Made by a program: the position numbers and the translations under genes. Shown here in pieces: positions 1 to 10,914 of a stretch of DNA of 64,000 bases; the stretch's first letter is position 1; each line of letters begins with the position of its first letter. The notes below the pieces were generated by a model. The model searched no databases and had not been told where the DNA came from. It saw nothing but the letters and a program-made list of their open reading frames with translations. Source of the stretch: Sclerodactyla briareus (taxonomy: Eukaryota; Echinodermata; Holothuroidea; Dendrochirotida; Sclerodactylidae); contig JAODTK010002666.1 of NCBI GenBank assembly GCA_026419785.1, forward strand, positions 124,001 through 188,000, written 5' to 3'.

Positions 1-7
1 AAACCGC

Positions 8-603
8 GACGAAGTTGGTCCTGATAGCATCTTCTGGCTTTGCAGTGTGGTTTCACATATTTCTTATCTTCACAAACACTACTCCCAATGACCCTGCCTG
101 GTAGCAATGATCTCATCAGATGATTTCACCCCTTCATCTCTGGCGGCTAACTTCTCAACTCAAAGAGATGGATTTTTGAGGTGCAGAAATTGTCATTTTT
201 AGTTCCTCCTCTGGTTACTGGCTGGGTGATGTGTCATTGGTTGACTGATGGATTCATCGTTATCACCTCGTATAGACAGATCATCTTCATGGACTTTAAG
301 TGCAAAACGTGAGTAGCAGCGCCCCACAAAAACAGAAAATATCGAAAACAGCAACACTCATGTTGCAATCTCCTCTCACGACGCTCAATGATCAAGTTCT
401 CAAGACCTTCGTAGAATGCTCTCTTTGATTTCAAGAGTACACTGGCAGTAGTCTTCTATGTTGGGATGGGTCCAGCTACATCTGCCACTTTTTTTTTCAA
501 ACATGGACACACTCTTCTTTTGACATCAACCTCTATGGACAATCTTTCTTCGAGTTGATCTTGATAGCATCTTCTGACTTTGCAGCGGTGGTTTCATATG
601 TTT
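8..603. repeat. Dispersed repeat R1, copy 1
   Basis: This segment recurs at about 4.74-5.05, 6.0-6.4 and 7.06-7.44 kb in the same orientation. Shared phrases include GATAGCATCTTCTGGCTTTGCAG, TCTTCTTTTGACATCAACC and GCAATCTCCT. The phrase GTTGGTCCTGATAGC at about 13 returns as GTTGATCTTGATAGC at about 554, so the unit is roughly 540 bp and this copy spans a head-to-tail junction. Both strands stay partly open in several copies, but no reading frame is conserved clearly enough to call a protein. I do not recognise the family; it may be a piece of a larger transposon. Confidence 0.6.
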
Positions 604-618
604 AGGTCCCATTGTTAC

Positions 619-760
619 CAGTGGCGTAGCCAGAGCGGGGGGGGGGGGGGGCAGGGGGGCAGACTCCCCCACAAAATTTTTGGGACGCAGTGGAAGTCGG
701 AAGAAAAAAAAAGAGAGAAGCTTTTTTTTTGTGTGAGGGTGGGGATGGGATCGGAGGGCA
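619..760. mobile_element. hAT-like non-autonomous element end with poly-G tract
   Basis: The segment opens with CAGTGGCGTAGCCAG, followed by a G run and then a mirrored C-rich stretch. CAGxGGCGTAGCCAG ends next to poly-G are familiar from hAT-type non-autonomous elements of animals. The opposite end is not clear, and no 8-bp target duplication was identified. Comparable pieces lie at 4.34-4.47, 48.4-49.0 and 51.7 kb. Confidence 0.4.
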
Positions 761-839
761 AGATATCATAATCACACTCAAGCAATATATCATAATGCAC
801 ACTTTTGAAAACCCTGTAACATACAAAAATTATCCACTA

Positions 840-2900
840 GAATGATGAAAAAAGAACTTTGTGGAAAAAAAAAACGGGACTATTGCCCGCCGCGTATGAC
901 AGTGCGAGGGGAACGTGACAGACAAGTTAGTGTGAGTGCGTCTTATTCATCCACATGTTGCCCCACCCCCAGGGATGATAGAATCAGATGAAATTTATTC
1001 ACATATCGGTAAATTAAAACAACTCGACGAACCAATATGCCAGGGGAGCGTAAATGCTCATTTCATCTGTGCTAGTTCTGAGAAAATTTGTTACATGATC
1101 TAATTTTGAACCAAAATTCAAATGCACCCAAAATTATGTCCTTTTATCTGATCAAGTTCATACGGGAGTAAGAAGCATCGAACATAAGTGCTCACATTGC
1201 CTTAAAGTTAACTGATAATTCTTTATACAGGCTCGAATTAACCGACGGCACCGACGGCAATCGCCGTCGGTGCCTTGTCAATTTGCCGTGATGCCCTTAC
1301 ATTTCATGCTTCACCGACAGCAGTGCCTGCCGTGCCCTAATGGCTCATTGCAGATCGGTGCCCTTCCCCTCTCAAAACTAACGATGTACCCTACAACAAA
1401 TTTGAAAGTTTCCATTGAATCATTAGGCCCATTACATGTAAAAGTTTCATGATTTTCCGCATTTCATGTTATCAATCCGGCATTGGATACTCTTTCAGAG
1501 GTATGTATTGTTGTGCCCATACATCTGTATATCCGTGTATGTCCCATGGTACCGTACTATATGCGTAGTGAGAGTAAAAACTTCTGACGTACGAAACCAT
1601 GGAGCTATATTAACCGCAACCGTACTGTACATTCATCGAGTAGGCTATTGAATCTCGCTCCGCATCGCGCATTATTCGGATTATCCTTCAACCATCATGT
1701 ACTACACTTCTGTCGTAGGAATGGTAGTGGGAATCAATAGATAAAGTGTATAATTAAAGTTAACCCAGGCCTGGCCGTCCCGCCTGCCAACACATTACAT
1801 AATAATTAACGGCGGTATGAAGCACCGCGGGCCTACGTAAGTCACTGTTTGTACATTCACTTCTGAGTAATTTAGAATGCTAGTTGCATTGCCTGCTGCG
1901 CACATGGTGTGAACTGGTCGAACCGGTTCGCGGCAGAATGCAGGACAGCGCTAGCTGCCAGCGATGGGCGGCGGGTCGGCTAGCGCTACAAGAAGTACGC
2001 TGTACGGTGTATGAGCTGTGTGTGGGATTTGAGGTGATAGTGTTATGATTGTAGTTGCTCGCGAGTTCCTCCGCAGCGACGAAACTTTTCACATCACATT
2101 ATTAAATGCAATATATCAGTAGTTCTACATGATACGCGTAAATGAGTTATATTGCCAGAAAGCTACATTTGTTTTTTCATGGAAAAAAAAAAAAAAAAAC
2201 GATTCCAGTGGAGTATCGAGAGTGAATTAATTACGAGTCGAAAAATCGTCCTAATCGAGAGGTTGACCGTCCGACAGGAATACACTGGAGCTCGCTTACA
2301 ATGTACCGGACGTATGATGACATTTTGCGGTAATTTGCAAATTTGCCTTCTTGCCCCTGTCTTTTTTCAGATTGCGTTGCTGCCCCTTAAAAATTGTTCT
2401 AAAGTGCTTGTTGCCCTGCCGTTTTGAATGAACCGAAGGCATTTGCACATGCCCTCAGCAAACTGCTTGCCCACTTCAACTTTTAATGCGAGGCCTGCTT
2501 TATATTTATTAGAATTGTGACATCTATACATGCAGTCACATGTGTTTGTTGTTTTATTTATTTAGTTTAAGTGTATTTGTTACATCCACTTCATTTTTAA
2601 CAATGCTTCAAATGCACCCTCAATATTGTATTAATATCTCTGTAGTGCATGTGGTAAGAAGCAGTGTTCATAACACCTCATAACATAACACCTATAACTG
2701 ATATTCTCTGTATTTTCAAATGGTGACATCTATACATGAAGTCACATGTGTTTTTGGTTTGTTGTTACCCATAAAGCTATAAAAACACATGCTGATTTGC
2801 CTATTATTTGCCTCTTCAATCAACTTCTCATTTTAGCTCAAACCAGCTAATGCGGGTGAGCTATTGTGAGGGCCATGTCCTTCTCGATCTATCCAGTCTG
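840..2900. other. Gene-free stretch with decayed repeat traces
   Basis: No coding block is supported here. The visible structure is a perfect palindrome at 1247-1274 and two zones rich in TTGCCG/TGCCC phrases at about 1265-1345 and 2325-2430, which look like remnants of one low-complexity repeat. A 17-base A run interrupts a short chance frame at about 2183. Otherwise it is ordinary AT-rich DNA. Confidence 0.5.
1247..1274. repeat. Perfect 12-bp-arm palindrome
   Basis: GGCACCGACGGC, then AATC, then GCCGTCGGTGCC: two perfect 12-base arms around a 4-base loop, preceded by another CCGACGGCA copy. It is GC-rich within AT-rich flanks and could be the tip of a foldback transposon. A role as a stem-loop is inference only. 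Confidence 0.7.
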
Positions 2901-2919
2901 ATTACCTCTCTTTTGCAAA

Positions 2920-3600
2920 AATGTCGTGCTTCGATCGATCTTGAACAAACTTGGTCACAATGATTAATGACTGATGGTCAAATTGCATTAATTGTGGAAC
3001 AAGGGGGTCATGATTGGGAAGTGGGAGAACGCTACTTCTGCGATAGTGGGAGTGCCATGATACATGGACTAGTGTAAATCATTGAGAGTGGTACTAATGC
3101 ATTGTACAGGATTGGAAGTGAAGGTCATAAAGGAGGTAGTAGGCAATTATGTTCAATTTGTAGAAAAATAATATGCAAAAGTGCAGTTTTGACCCTTGAA
3201 TACTCATGCTTCGATTAATCTTGACCACACTTGGTCACAATGTTACGAAAATTGAGTCATCATTGACAACCTCAAAAAAAATGTCAAGGTCAAATGGCAT
3301 TAAAGGGGCAACATATGGGACATGATGTGGAAAACTGCCAAACACTACTTCTCATGCAGATTTGGTCAGATTGACTGAATAATGGGAACAATATAATAAT
3401 TGACAGTGTACTTATGGGTCCCACAGGAGTTGTAGCTGGAAGGTCATAAAAAGGGGGTACTAGACAATGTTGTTCAAATAGTAGAATTAATATGCAATTC
3501 GCATGTTTGTGGCCCCTCAAATGCTATGCTTTGATGGAACATTGACCAGAGTTGGACATATATTTCATACTGCTGGTGGACATTCGACCACCACGGGTCA
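2920..3600. repeat. Tandem array, three degenerate ~300-bp units
   Basis: The unit head ATGCTTCGATxxATCTTGAxCA followed by ACTTGGTCACAATG appears at about 2925, 3207 and (more diverged) 3525. Inside each unit GGTCATAAA, a G-run with GTAGTAG/GTACTAG, and AATATGCAA recur in the same order. The spacing is about 280 and 320 bp. A single related unit occurs at about 6.6 kb. The units hold no open frame of note. Confidence 0.75.
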
Positions 3601-3834
3601 AGGAAAAAACTATGTATCTCTATCTATCAAATGAGTTGTATCTTCATGATGCCGCTCAGTGTCATCAAAGGTCAGCATAATGAAATCAATGTACAATACT
3701 AATGAATCACATATACCATTATGTACATATTGAAAAATTTGTCCAGTTTGAGCTAATGAACCATTGGTCTCTAGTTGCTCCTTGAAGTCGGACTCGAAGA
3801 AAGTCAAGGGAATCTAGTCTATGCTAGTCAGGTC

Positions 3835-4100
3835 GTATGGGCATGTATGGTGGATGCCTGCTTGCCAAACACCAAATAACTACGACCCACATTGGCAGGA
3901 TCAAGCTTACATACTTAGGATGTGTGTTCCCAATGAGTGAGTTACATGACCCTATTGTTTTGGGGTTCAGGTCAAAGGTCATCTTAGGATCACTAGACTC
4001 AAAAGTTCAAAGTCAGAATCCCAAAGTCTGTTGCCCATAAGAACCTAGTCATATCCCATTTGTTCTTGGGTCTGGTCATACCTCATAAAAAAAACAAAAT
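3835..4100. repeat. Single unit of the CCCTATTGTTTTGGGGT repeat family
   Basis: The phrases ACATGACCCTATTGTTTTGGGG and AGGTCAAAGGTCATCTTAGGAT match the monomer of the arrays at 11.1-11.9 kb (same strand) and 39-41 kb (opposite strand). It is a lone, diverged copy. Confidence 0.6.
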
Positions 4101-4339
4101 CAGGTCACGGAATCGCTAGCTTCTCAGGTACCCTCACTGAGAATTCAGGACAAGGTGTGGTTTCTTACAGCAGGTGGCCGGTGATTGACGCGGCAGTCAA
4201 TGTTGCCAAGTGCTCCAGCATGTTGCTCCCATGAGGAGGGGTGATGTAATGAAAATCAGAAAAATCCCCACATGGAACTAGATTGATCAAGGAAAAGCAA
4301 AATATTGCACCATTTCGCATCTGACGCCCTTCAATGCCG

Positions 4340-4473
4340 CCAAAAAATCAAAAGAGAGGGGGGGGACACCCCCTCCCCTTTATACCCTTCCCCCAGGATG
4401 ACAATCAATAAATAGGGACCATCAGTCAACTTTGCCCACCCCCCACCAACATAAAAACCTGGCTACGCCCCTG
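4340..4473. mobile_element. hAT-like non-autonomous element, right end
   Basis: A GGGGGGGACACCCCCTCCCC block is followed by a C-rich tract and ends in CTGGCTACGCCCCTG, the reverse complement of the end seen at 619. It cannot be paired convincingly with that end, because the flanking 8-mers (ATTGTTAC and TTTTACTC) do not match. Confidence 0.45.
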
Positions 4474-4742
4474 TTTTACTCCATTAATATTCCATTCAAA
4501 TTTGGATTAACACTTTACAAATTTTTTTTGTTTTTCTTTTTCGGTTCTCAAACTATGGCCAATTGTATATAGTAGTATTTCTCATACAAATATTTAATGT
4601 GAATATCAACACAACTATTCTCATTGTAAGTTCCAATTAAGTAGAACACTGATATTGCATGAAACGCAAATATCAACTTATTCCGTGGGCCATCAAATCC
4701 ATGGAAATTATGAGCTTAAAAACTGCCCTGACTGCTCAAGAT

Positions 4743-5045
4743 CATCAACAGAAGGTGAATGGGTGAGCGCCCAAAAAAGCAAAAACCCAACCAAAAACTG
4801 AAATACCGCAATCCTCGACACTCATGTAGCAATCTCCTCTACAGCCCCAATATCTTTGTAAGAATGCTTTCTTCATTTCAAGAGTACCTGGCATAGTCTC
4901 CTTGTTGAGATTGTTCCAGCTATTTTTGCCACTTCTCTTTCTTTCAAACAATGGACACTCTTCTTTTAACATCAACCGTCCTCGGTGGTCTTTCGAGTCG
5001 GTCCCGATAGTTTTTCTTGCTTTGTGTCGGTGGTGGTTTTTTTAG
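4743..5045. repeat. Dispersed repeat R1, copy 2
   Basis: Shares with copy 1 the ordered phrases GTAGCAATCTCCTCT, AAGAGTAC, TTCCAGCTA, ATGGACACTCTTCTTTTAACATCAACC and CGGTCCCGATAG. A 76-codon minus-strand frame lies across it, but it is not conserved in the other copies. Confidence 0.6.
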
Positions 5046-5177
5046 AGTCTTGTACTCTAATGTTAGTTTATGGAATAAAAGTCGATAATTTGAGTTTTGA
5101 CTGATGTTCCATTTCACGAAGAACCTTGCGTAGGCCTCAATCCATCGTATTAATCCGTACTGACGGTGTAGGCTAGC

Positions 5178-5236
5178 TCTGTCGGTATCAGCTGTCGGTA
5201 TCAGTTGCCGGTATCATTTCTGTCGGTATCGGTGGC
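5178..5236. repeat. Short tandem repeat of TGTCGGTATCAG
   Basis: Four to five imperfect copies of a 12-14-base unit (TGTCGGTATCAG, TGCCGGTATCAT, TGTCGGTATCGG) run head to tail. Confidence 0.7.
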
Positions 5237-5689
5237 GTGGTTCGCCTACCCGATATTAGCAGGAGTCCGAAACGGTATGAGACTGGCTGACTTCTCTAAC
5301 TGTGCTGAACTACACGCACTATCGATTAATACAATACTAACTAGGGCCACGCTAAATCCACCTGCCTGCATTTCTTCTACTCAAAGACAGACTACAACTA
5401 ACGCGTAACAAATAACATTAACACAATAACTCTCAACCTAACGTATGTACAGGCTAAGTACAGACGACACTAAATAACACTGTCTGCTTTTACATAGGCT
5501 AACGAGTGCCTATAAAACTAGGCTACGAAATAGGCCAGTGTAACCGACTCTAAAGTCGCAATCACAATTAATTCCACTGTTTCCGATCTACGACAATCGA
5601 CTACGGAATTCTCCTTGGGATTGTGAACGCTAAAGCGCTTAAAATGCTCGTCTGATGACTAGGAATCCGCAACATAAATCCGAAATAAA

Positions 5690-5895
5690 GGCCGCGTTTC
5701 CATAGCACGCGGGGGGGGCGGGCGTTTGAAATCGCTCATCGTTATGTTTCAATGGAGCCGTTTCCTTGCACGCGGTCGGGCGGCGGGCCGTTTGCTGAAT
5801 CGACGATTTTTTTCCGCGTGTCCGCGTGGATATTTCGCAATCAATTCCCGAGGATTTCCCCGGCAATCTTACCGGCTTGCAGCCGGATATGATTG
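5690..5895. other. Local GC- and CpG-rich block
   Basis: A block rich in CG dinucleotides (CACGCGG, GGTCGGGCGGCGGGCCG, CCGCGTGTCCGCGTGG) sits in AT-rich surroundings. It ends in a small inverted repeat ACCGGCTTGCAGCCGG. It might be a CpG island of an unseen gene or the GC-rich body of a transposon. No promoter elements or exon could be tied to it. Confidence 0.35.
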
Positions 5896-6004
5896 GAGGA
5901 CATTTTAGGTTCAATAAACGTTCCAAACAACTGTATAACTGTTTCAACACTAGGGTGATATTTTATACAGATTGTGTCTATATGCACGGCCAGACACCTA
6001 ATTT

Positions 6005-6385
6005 CGTCATCATCACCTCTTGTAGCCAGTCATCTTCATGGCTTTGATTGCAAAAACTGAGTGGTGGCGCTCCACCAAACGTGAAATATCGCGAACCCTC
6101 ACTCATGTAGCAATCTCCTTCTCACGTCTCAATGAATCAAGTTCTCAGACCTTTGTAGAATGCTTTTTCCAAGAGTACCCTGGCAGTAGTCTCCTCTGGT
6201 GGATGGTTCCAGCTAATTCTTTCCACTTCTCTTTCCGTCCAAACCTGGACACTCTTCTTTTGACATCACCATCCTCTGTGGACCGTCTTTCGAGTTGGTC
6301 TTGATAGCGTCTTCTGGCTTGCAGTGGGAGGTTTCACATATTTCTTCGGAACAGACTGATCAAAATCTTCACAACACTACAGCCC
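6005..6385. repeat. Dispersed repeat R1, copy 3
   Basis: Contains GTAGCAATCTCCTTCTCACG, CTTTGTAGAATGCTTT, GGCAGTAGTCTCCTCTGG, GACACTCTTCTTTTGACATC and GAGTTGGTCTTGATAGCGTC in the order seen in copies 1 and 2. The left half resembles 275-440 of copy 1. Confidence 0.6.
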
Positions 6386-6599
6386 AGATCATCTTTAGAC
6401 TGAATCTTGTCTCTTCACTTGGCCACTGCATCTGCCAGACCTCTTCAGCTTGTTGATGAATTACACCTTGTGGAACACACCTGCTGGTTTAGCTATTGGA
6501 AATTGCATGTCCACTCTATCATCTGTCTGTCTGTTTGTTTCTATCTACTCTATCTACCCAGTGTGTCACAATTGCCTTTTTGGCCCCGAACAGTCATTT

Positions 6600-6720
6600 C
6601 TGGCGGGTGGATGTCGACAAACTTGGACACAATGTTCATTGACCTCGGGACATGTTTGACCTCATGAAAGTCAAGGTCAAAGGTTATTAAAGAGGCAATA
6701 TTGGATTATATAAAATTTTC
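6600..6720. repeat. Lone unit related to the 2.9-3.6 kb array
   Basis: AAACTTGGACACAATGTTCATTGACC followed by AAGTCAAGGTCAAAGGTTATTAAAGAGGCAATAT matches the middle of the second unit of the array at about 3.2 kb. A 19-base T run lies at about 6865. Confidence 0.55.
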
Positions 6721-7059
6721 AGAAATTTATCTTCTACAAATTGTTGGGCACTTGTCAAAGCCACCATAGCTTATGTAAGATAACCTCAAGCCATCATCTG
6801 ACAATGATTCTTGGGTTGCTTTCATAGTAACTATTTACTTCTTCGGATATCCGAATCCACAACCTTTTTTTTTTTTTTTGAGAGAGTCACAGGTGGAACC
6901 AACTGAACAGATTACCAAGTTACAAATCGCATGTAGTTAATCAATGCATCAAAGTAGCAGTACGTATGTGTAACAAGGTTTACACCAAAAGTGAATTGTG
7001 TACTTTACCACTCTCGTTCTCACTTTTAGTTGTGCTGCTTTGTTAAACCAGTCCCTTGA

Positions 7060-7440
7060 CACCACACCGCACTCTTCAATTTCAAGAATACACTTCTTTG
7101 TTGGGATGAGTCCAGCTACGTCGGCGACTTTTCTTTCTTTGCAAACATGGACCTCCTCTTTTAACATCAACCATCCTCGATGGACAATCTTTCAAGTTGG
7201 TCCTGATAGTTACTTTCTGGCTTCGCAGCCTAGGTTTGCCCATATTTTCTTTATCTTCGCAACGTCTATGGCCCAATACCTGCTGGTAGCATAATCTCAT
7301 CCGTGATTTCACACTTCAATCTCTCAAAGGATGGATTTTTTAAAGTTGCTGGCTGGGTGATGTTGACTAATGGAGTCAACATTTCAATGATTCAGGTTTC
7401 ATCGTATTGCCCCTGACTTCTGTGAACAACCTTGGGCAAC
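7060..7440. repeat. Dispersed repeat R1, copy 4
   Basis: Carries TTGTTGGGATGAGTCCAGCTACGTC, TTTAACATCAACCATCCTCGATGGACAATCTTTC, AGTTGGTCCTGATAG and GCTGGCTGGGTGATG, all in R1 order. It continues into the same sequence found at 45-250 of copy 1, so together the copies define a unit of about 540 bp. Confidence 0.6.
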
Positions 7441-8370
7441 AAACGTACGTAAGCTGTAACGTGTACGGTACCATCAGCTGACTCTTTTCTCTGTTACTCC
7501 TTTGGATCCCCATTTTTGACCTAAGCCACATTTACACTCTGAAGGTCAATTTCACAATCTAAGTGATACAATTCCCCCACTTAGTTTGCAACATCAACCA
7601 TTTTTCCTGGGTTGCCGAGAATTTCACATCTTGTCGCCATTGAATTTGTTAGTTTGGCCTTTCTGCTGTCAACCTTTGACAACCTCATGAAGGTTACATG
7701 CCGAATCCAAGACACACAACACCTATTAGGGTCCCTTTATGTACCCTCCTAATTGGCGAATTCATTCTCAGATCAACACAACCAGACCCAAGAGCTTCAA
7801 CAGGATGCTCATCACCCCAGAGACACTATTACGGGTGACTCGGACACCAGTGAGGCCGGTATATTTCTTGTTATCAACATGATGTTTCCCCAGAGTCACC
7901 ATCCAAGAATTCTTCGAACCCTCAACACTAGCATAGAGCACATGACTGGCAACAAATCCCAATCTAACTATCAGAGCCACTGTTCTGTGATTTCTCTGGC
8001 CTCCGCTCGCTTTCTGCTTGGTCCTCGTGTTTGTCTTACACTAGTCTTGCTGCTCAATTGCCCTGCTTCAACCCAGGCCAATTAACTCTGGATATTGCCG
8101 TACTTCTGACATCCATAGCATCTCGGACAGCTGTTTCGTCTTGCCATTCCAACCAACCAGCCTCTTCTCCTTCTAGTATCCAACATATCAAATCTTCATC
8201 TTGCTTTCCTCATGCAGCTACGTTCTGTTAGTGTTTCCGAGATTAGGAATTTTTGATTTCACTCCAGGGCTGGTCACCAGCCCTTGAAAGATTCAGGTAG
8301 GCTAGCCAACAGGTAAACAACTCGACCTCCTCTGTCTTCGGGTCCTCTGATTATCGACAACTAATAAAAT
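7440..8370. other. Unassigned stretch, no supported gene
   Basis: A 110-codon plus-strand frame (7753-8085) and a 70-codon minus-strand frame overlap here. Neither has a recognisable domain, and compositional bias could account for both. No repeats were recognised. Confidence 0.4.
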
Positions 8371-8680
8371 AACCGTATTCATTCTAATAGCAGCTCATGC
8401 CCTAATAGTCGCACCACATTCATTTTGGGTGAATTTCACATTAATTACCCCCTTATAATAGCCTTTTGTTCCATATTTTGGCCTGAGAGGTAATTCCAAA
8501 GTACTGCAGAAAACATGAATCTGAAATGCATACATTGTTCCCTTTGTACCAAGGTTCCTCTTAACAGTCTCATTAATTAATTGTGGCCAATGCCAATCAA
8601 TTACGATCAGTGACCCTAATAGAAGCACATGTTTTTATATTTGTTTCAGCTGGGTGAGCTTTTTTAGAATGAATACGGTA
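8371..8680. mobile_element. MITE with 16-bp terminal inverted repeats
   Basis: AACCGTATTCATTCTAA at 8371 is mirrored by TTAGAATGAATACGGT at 8664-8679. The ends are about 310 bp apart and have TAA-like flanks (AAAATAACC on the left, GGTAATTC on the right), as expected for a small TIR transposon with a 2-3-bp TA/TAA duplication. The interior repeats the phrase CCTAATAG near both ends and has no coding potential. The size and simple ends fit a non-autonomous DNA transposon; the superfamily is not assigned. Confidence 0.7.
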
Positions 8681-8752
8681 ATTCGTCATCCCCCTTGATT
8701 GCTCCTGCACGGAACCTCAGACGAAGAGACTACAATTTCGCAGCGCGGTTCC

Positions 8753-8755
<3 letters not shown>

Positions 8756-8788
<33 letters not shown>
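8756..8788. repeat. 33-base poly-T run
   Basis: An uninterrupted T run. With the A run at 9158 it brackets about 370 bp. No target duplication was seen, so retroposition is not claimed. Confidence 0.9.
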
Positions 8789-8791
<3 letters not shown>

Positions 8792-9156
8792 GGCCCAAGA
8801 TTCTTCTGAAATTGGTCAGCCAGCTTGTTTCACAGGGCAACAGGACATCACGAGGAACCGCCAATCAGGTACCACAAGATGGTTCCAACTGGCAGGGCTT
8901 TAACTACTTTTTTAATTTTGTGCGTACTTCCAAAGACCAAATTGCACTGTGAATCTAATCTTTGGTGCTATTTTCAGATTTCGAGTGCTCCTCTACTTTT
9001 GCGGCACTGAGCTGAATCTCGATGATTCGCTTATTTGCAATATTGTATCGATAACTATGCCACCTTTTAGAAGAGAAGTGGTCCACCATCTAAGAAAAAT
9101 AAAATCATGCTCCGTTCCCGTGACATGGTGTCCGTTCATGAGCACACAAAAAACAT

Positions 9157-9157
<1 letters not shown>

Positions 9158-9201
<44 letters not shown>
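9158..9201. repeat. 44-base poly-A run
   Basis: An uninterrupted A run followed by C and nine more A. It is long enough that the assembled length is uncertain. Confidence 0.9.
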
Positions 9202-9202
<1 letters not shown>

Positions 9203-10033
9203 AAAAAAAAACATAATACTGCATCTGAGTGGAGATCCTGAACCCATAGGATCAAATCACAATAATAAGAAAACAATTTTGTTCAGCTTTCTCCTCTTTC
9301 AATAGAAATCTGGCCTGGATTGGGGAAACTCGACCTAATTTTTCCACCATGGAGAGATATTGCTAGGACTGCTCTCTACGCAGCTTCCTGACTTTTTTCT
9401 CACTCACTCATTAGGAGTGAAATTAGCATCGCCCTCTAAATATCAAGAAAATTATTTGAGAAAATAATTAGAAACATTTTTATTTCATTTTAAATTTGAG
9501 AGTAACAACCTAGGAAACGAACGATAGGCCTAATATAACATACTCCAACATCAATTACATAACTTGAACCCACTTTTGCACAAACCATTTGCCACCCAAA
9601 CTGTTTCAGAACATGTTCATGCTTTGTAAAACGTTTTGGTAAAATGTTTTGTTGGGGAGTAGCCTAGGCCTGGGGTGTTTTACAAAAATAAAATCCTCCT
9701 ACTCACCGTATGCCGCCTTGGATGGACTGTCCTTGGACCGGAGAGCCGCAACTTCTAAACACTTCCTTTTACGAAGCTGTCAGTGTGTACAGCTCCCTGA
9801 GAGCTCCTAGAAACCTGTGCCAGAATGTTGGCGCAGTCCTCGCAAAATATATATATATCTGGCCTGGATTGGTCTCGGTCCCAATCCATTCCAACTTTCA
9901 GCTTAGAACAGTACTCTCATTGGAAACTGTCTTCTTGCCTTTTGGTCCTCTGTTCCCAGTCGCCCATCAGTTTGTTCTTCACTTCAGGTTCTGCAACTCG
10001 TGTGCCGTAGAAGGTCGTGATTTCTTGATTATG

Positions 10034-10340
10034 TTATTTGTTCCATTCTGAGCGAAGGTCGCAAACTGTACACATTTCACTTTCAAACGGCATCTCATAC
10101 CGTGTAAAAGTCTTGCTGTCATTCATCTTCACACTCTTCCCACCAAGCTTGATTAAAATAATTTTCATATCTCTGACAATCCTCCTGTAGGTTTCGTAGC
10201 CCGCGTTGATCTCTGGGTTGGTGCCATTTGGAGTCAACCGGCACTTTGTTTCAAACAGATAGCTCACGGCAGGGCCTATCTGTGGTGGCATGCTCTCTAC
10301 GATAGTGGTGATTGGCCAGGTTGAAGGAGTTGATATGGTC
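10034..10340 (-). CDS. Possible exon of unknown protein
   Basis: Within a 176-codon open minus-strand frame, the C-terminal part (about 100 codons) looks protein-like. It is hydrophilic and includes INAGYETYRRIVRDMKIILI and a CTVCDLRSEWNK end. The N-terminal part of the frame (10340-10564) is only the GATGTTCC short repeat read through, so it is not real coding. No family was recognised and clear splice edges were not found. It could be a chance frame. Confidence 0.25.
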
Positions 10341-10349
10341 TCTGATTGG

Positions 10350-10545
10350 GGTCTACCCGGTGGGTTTCCGGGGTTCGATGTTTCCGGGGTTCGATGTTTC
10401 CTGTTTTTATTACGATTCATTGACACCCGAATACATGGTTTGATGTTCCGGAGTCCGATGTTCCGAGTCTCGAACATCGGGAAACATCGACCCTTTGGAA
10501 CATCGGACCTCGAAACATCGAGCCCTGGGAACCTTGAACCCTGGG
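10350..10545. repeat. Palindromic cluster of a short GGTTCGATGTTCC repeat
   Basis: The left half carries copies reading GGTTCGATGTTTCC, GGGGTTCGATGTTTCC and GATGTTCCGGAGTCC. The right half carries the reverse complement (GAACATCGGGAAACATCGA, GGAACATCGGACC, AAACATCGAGCCC). The switch of orientation is at about 10470, so the whole cluster can fold as a long imperfect hairpin. Confidence 0.75.
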
Positions 10546-10914
10546 AACATTTACATAGCCCCATCTGATCTGCCGCTGGTCATGATGCTCATCCTTCTGA
10601 GCAGGTGCCTGCTTTACCTTCAGGTCGGTTGTGTTACCAATCAAATCAACCTCGGCATAATTTCAAAGATAACATTGGATGACTTAGTCTCTCAGGTAAC
10701 CCATGGTATTGAGGAGAAGTCTTCCAGGTGATAACTCAACTCCGTGGCACTTGCTTGCTGTGTCACTTGATTCCTTTTTGTCCGTGCAAAAGCTACCTGC
10801 TTCCCCCTGCCATTGTTATGCACGTACACAGTCACACTTTTTCTGTGCATCATATGGGCATGTGAGGGCCAATGGGCTGTCGTGAATCCCCATCAGTTGC
10901 ACGTTTTTGTATTC

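Noticed and set aside
619..4473. A single 3.85-kb hAT element between the two CAGxGGCGTAGCCAG ends
   Set aside because: The orientation would fit, but the flanking 8-mers do not match, no transposase is visible between them, and unrelated repeats fill the interval.
8756..9201. Retroposed insert bounded by poly-T and poly-A
   Set aside because: The homopolymers have opposite sense, no target duplication was found, and the intervening sequence has no gene-like content.
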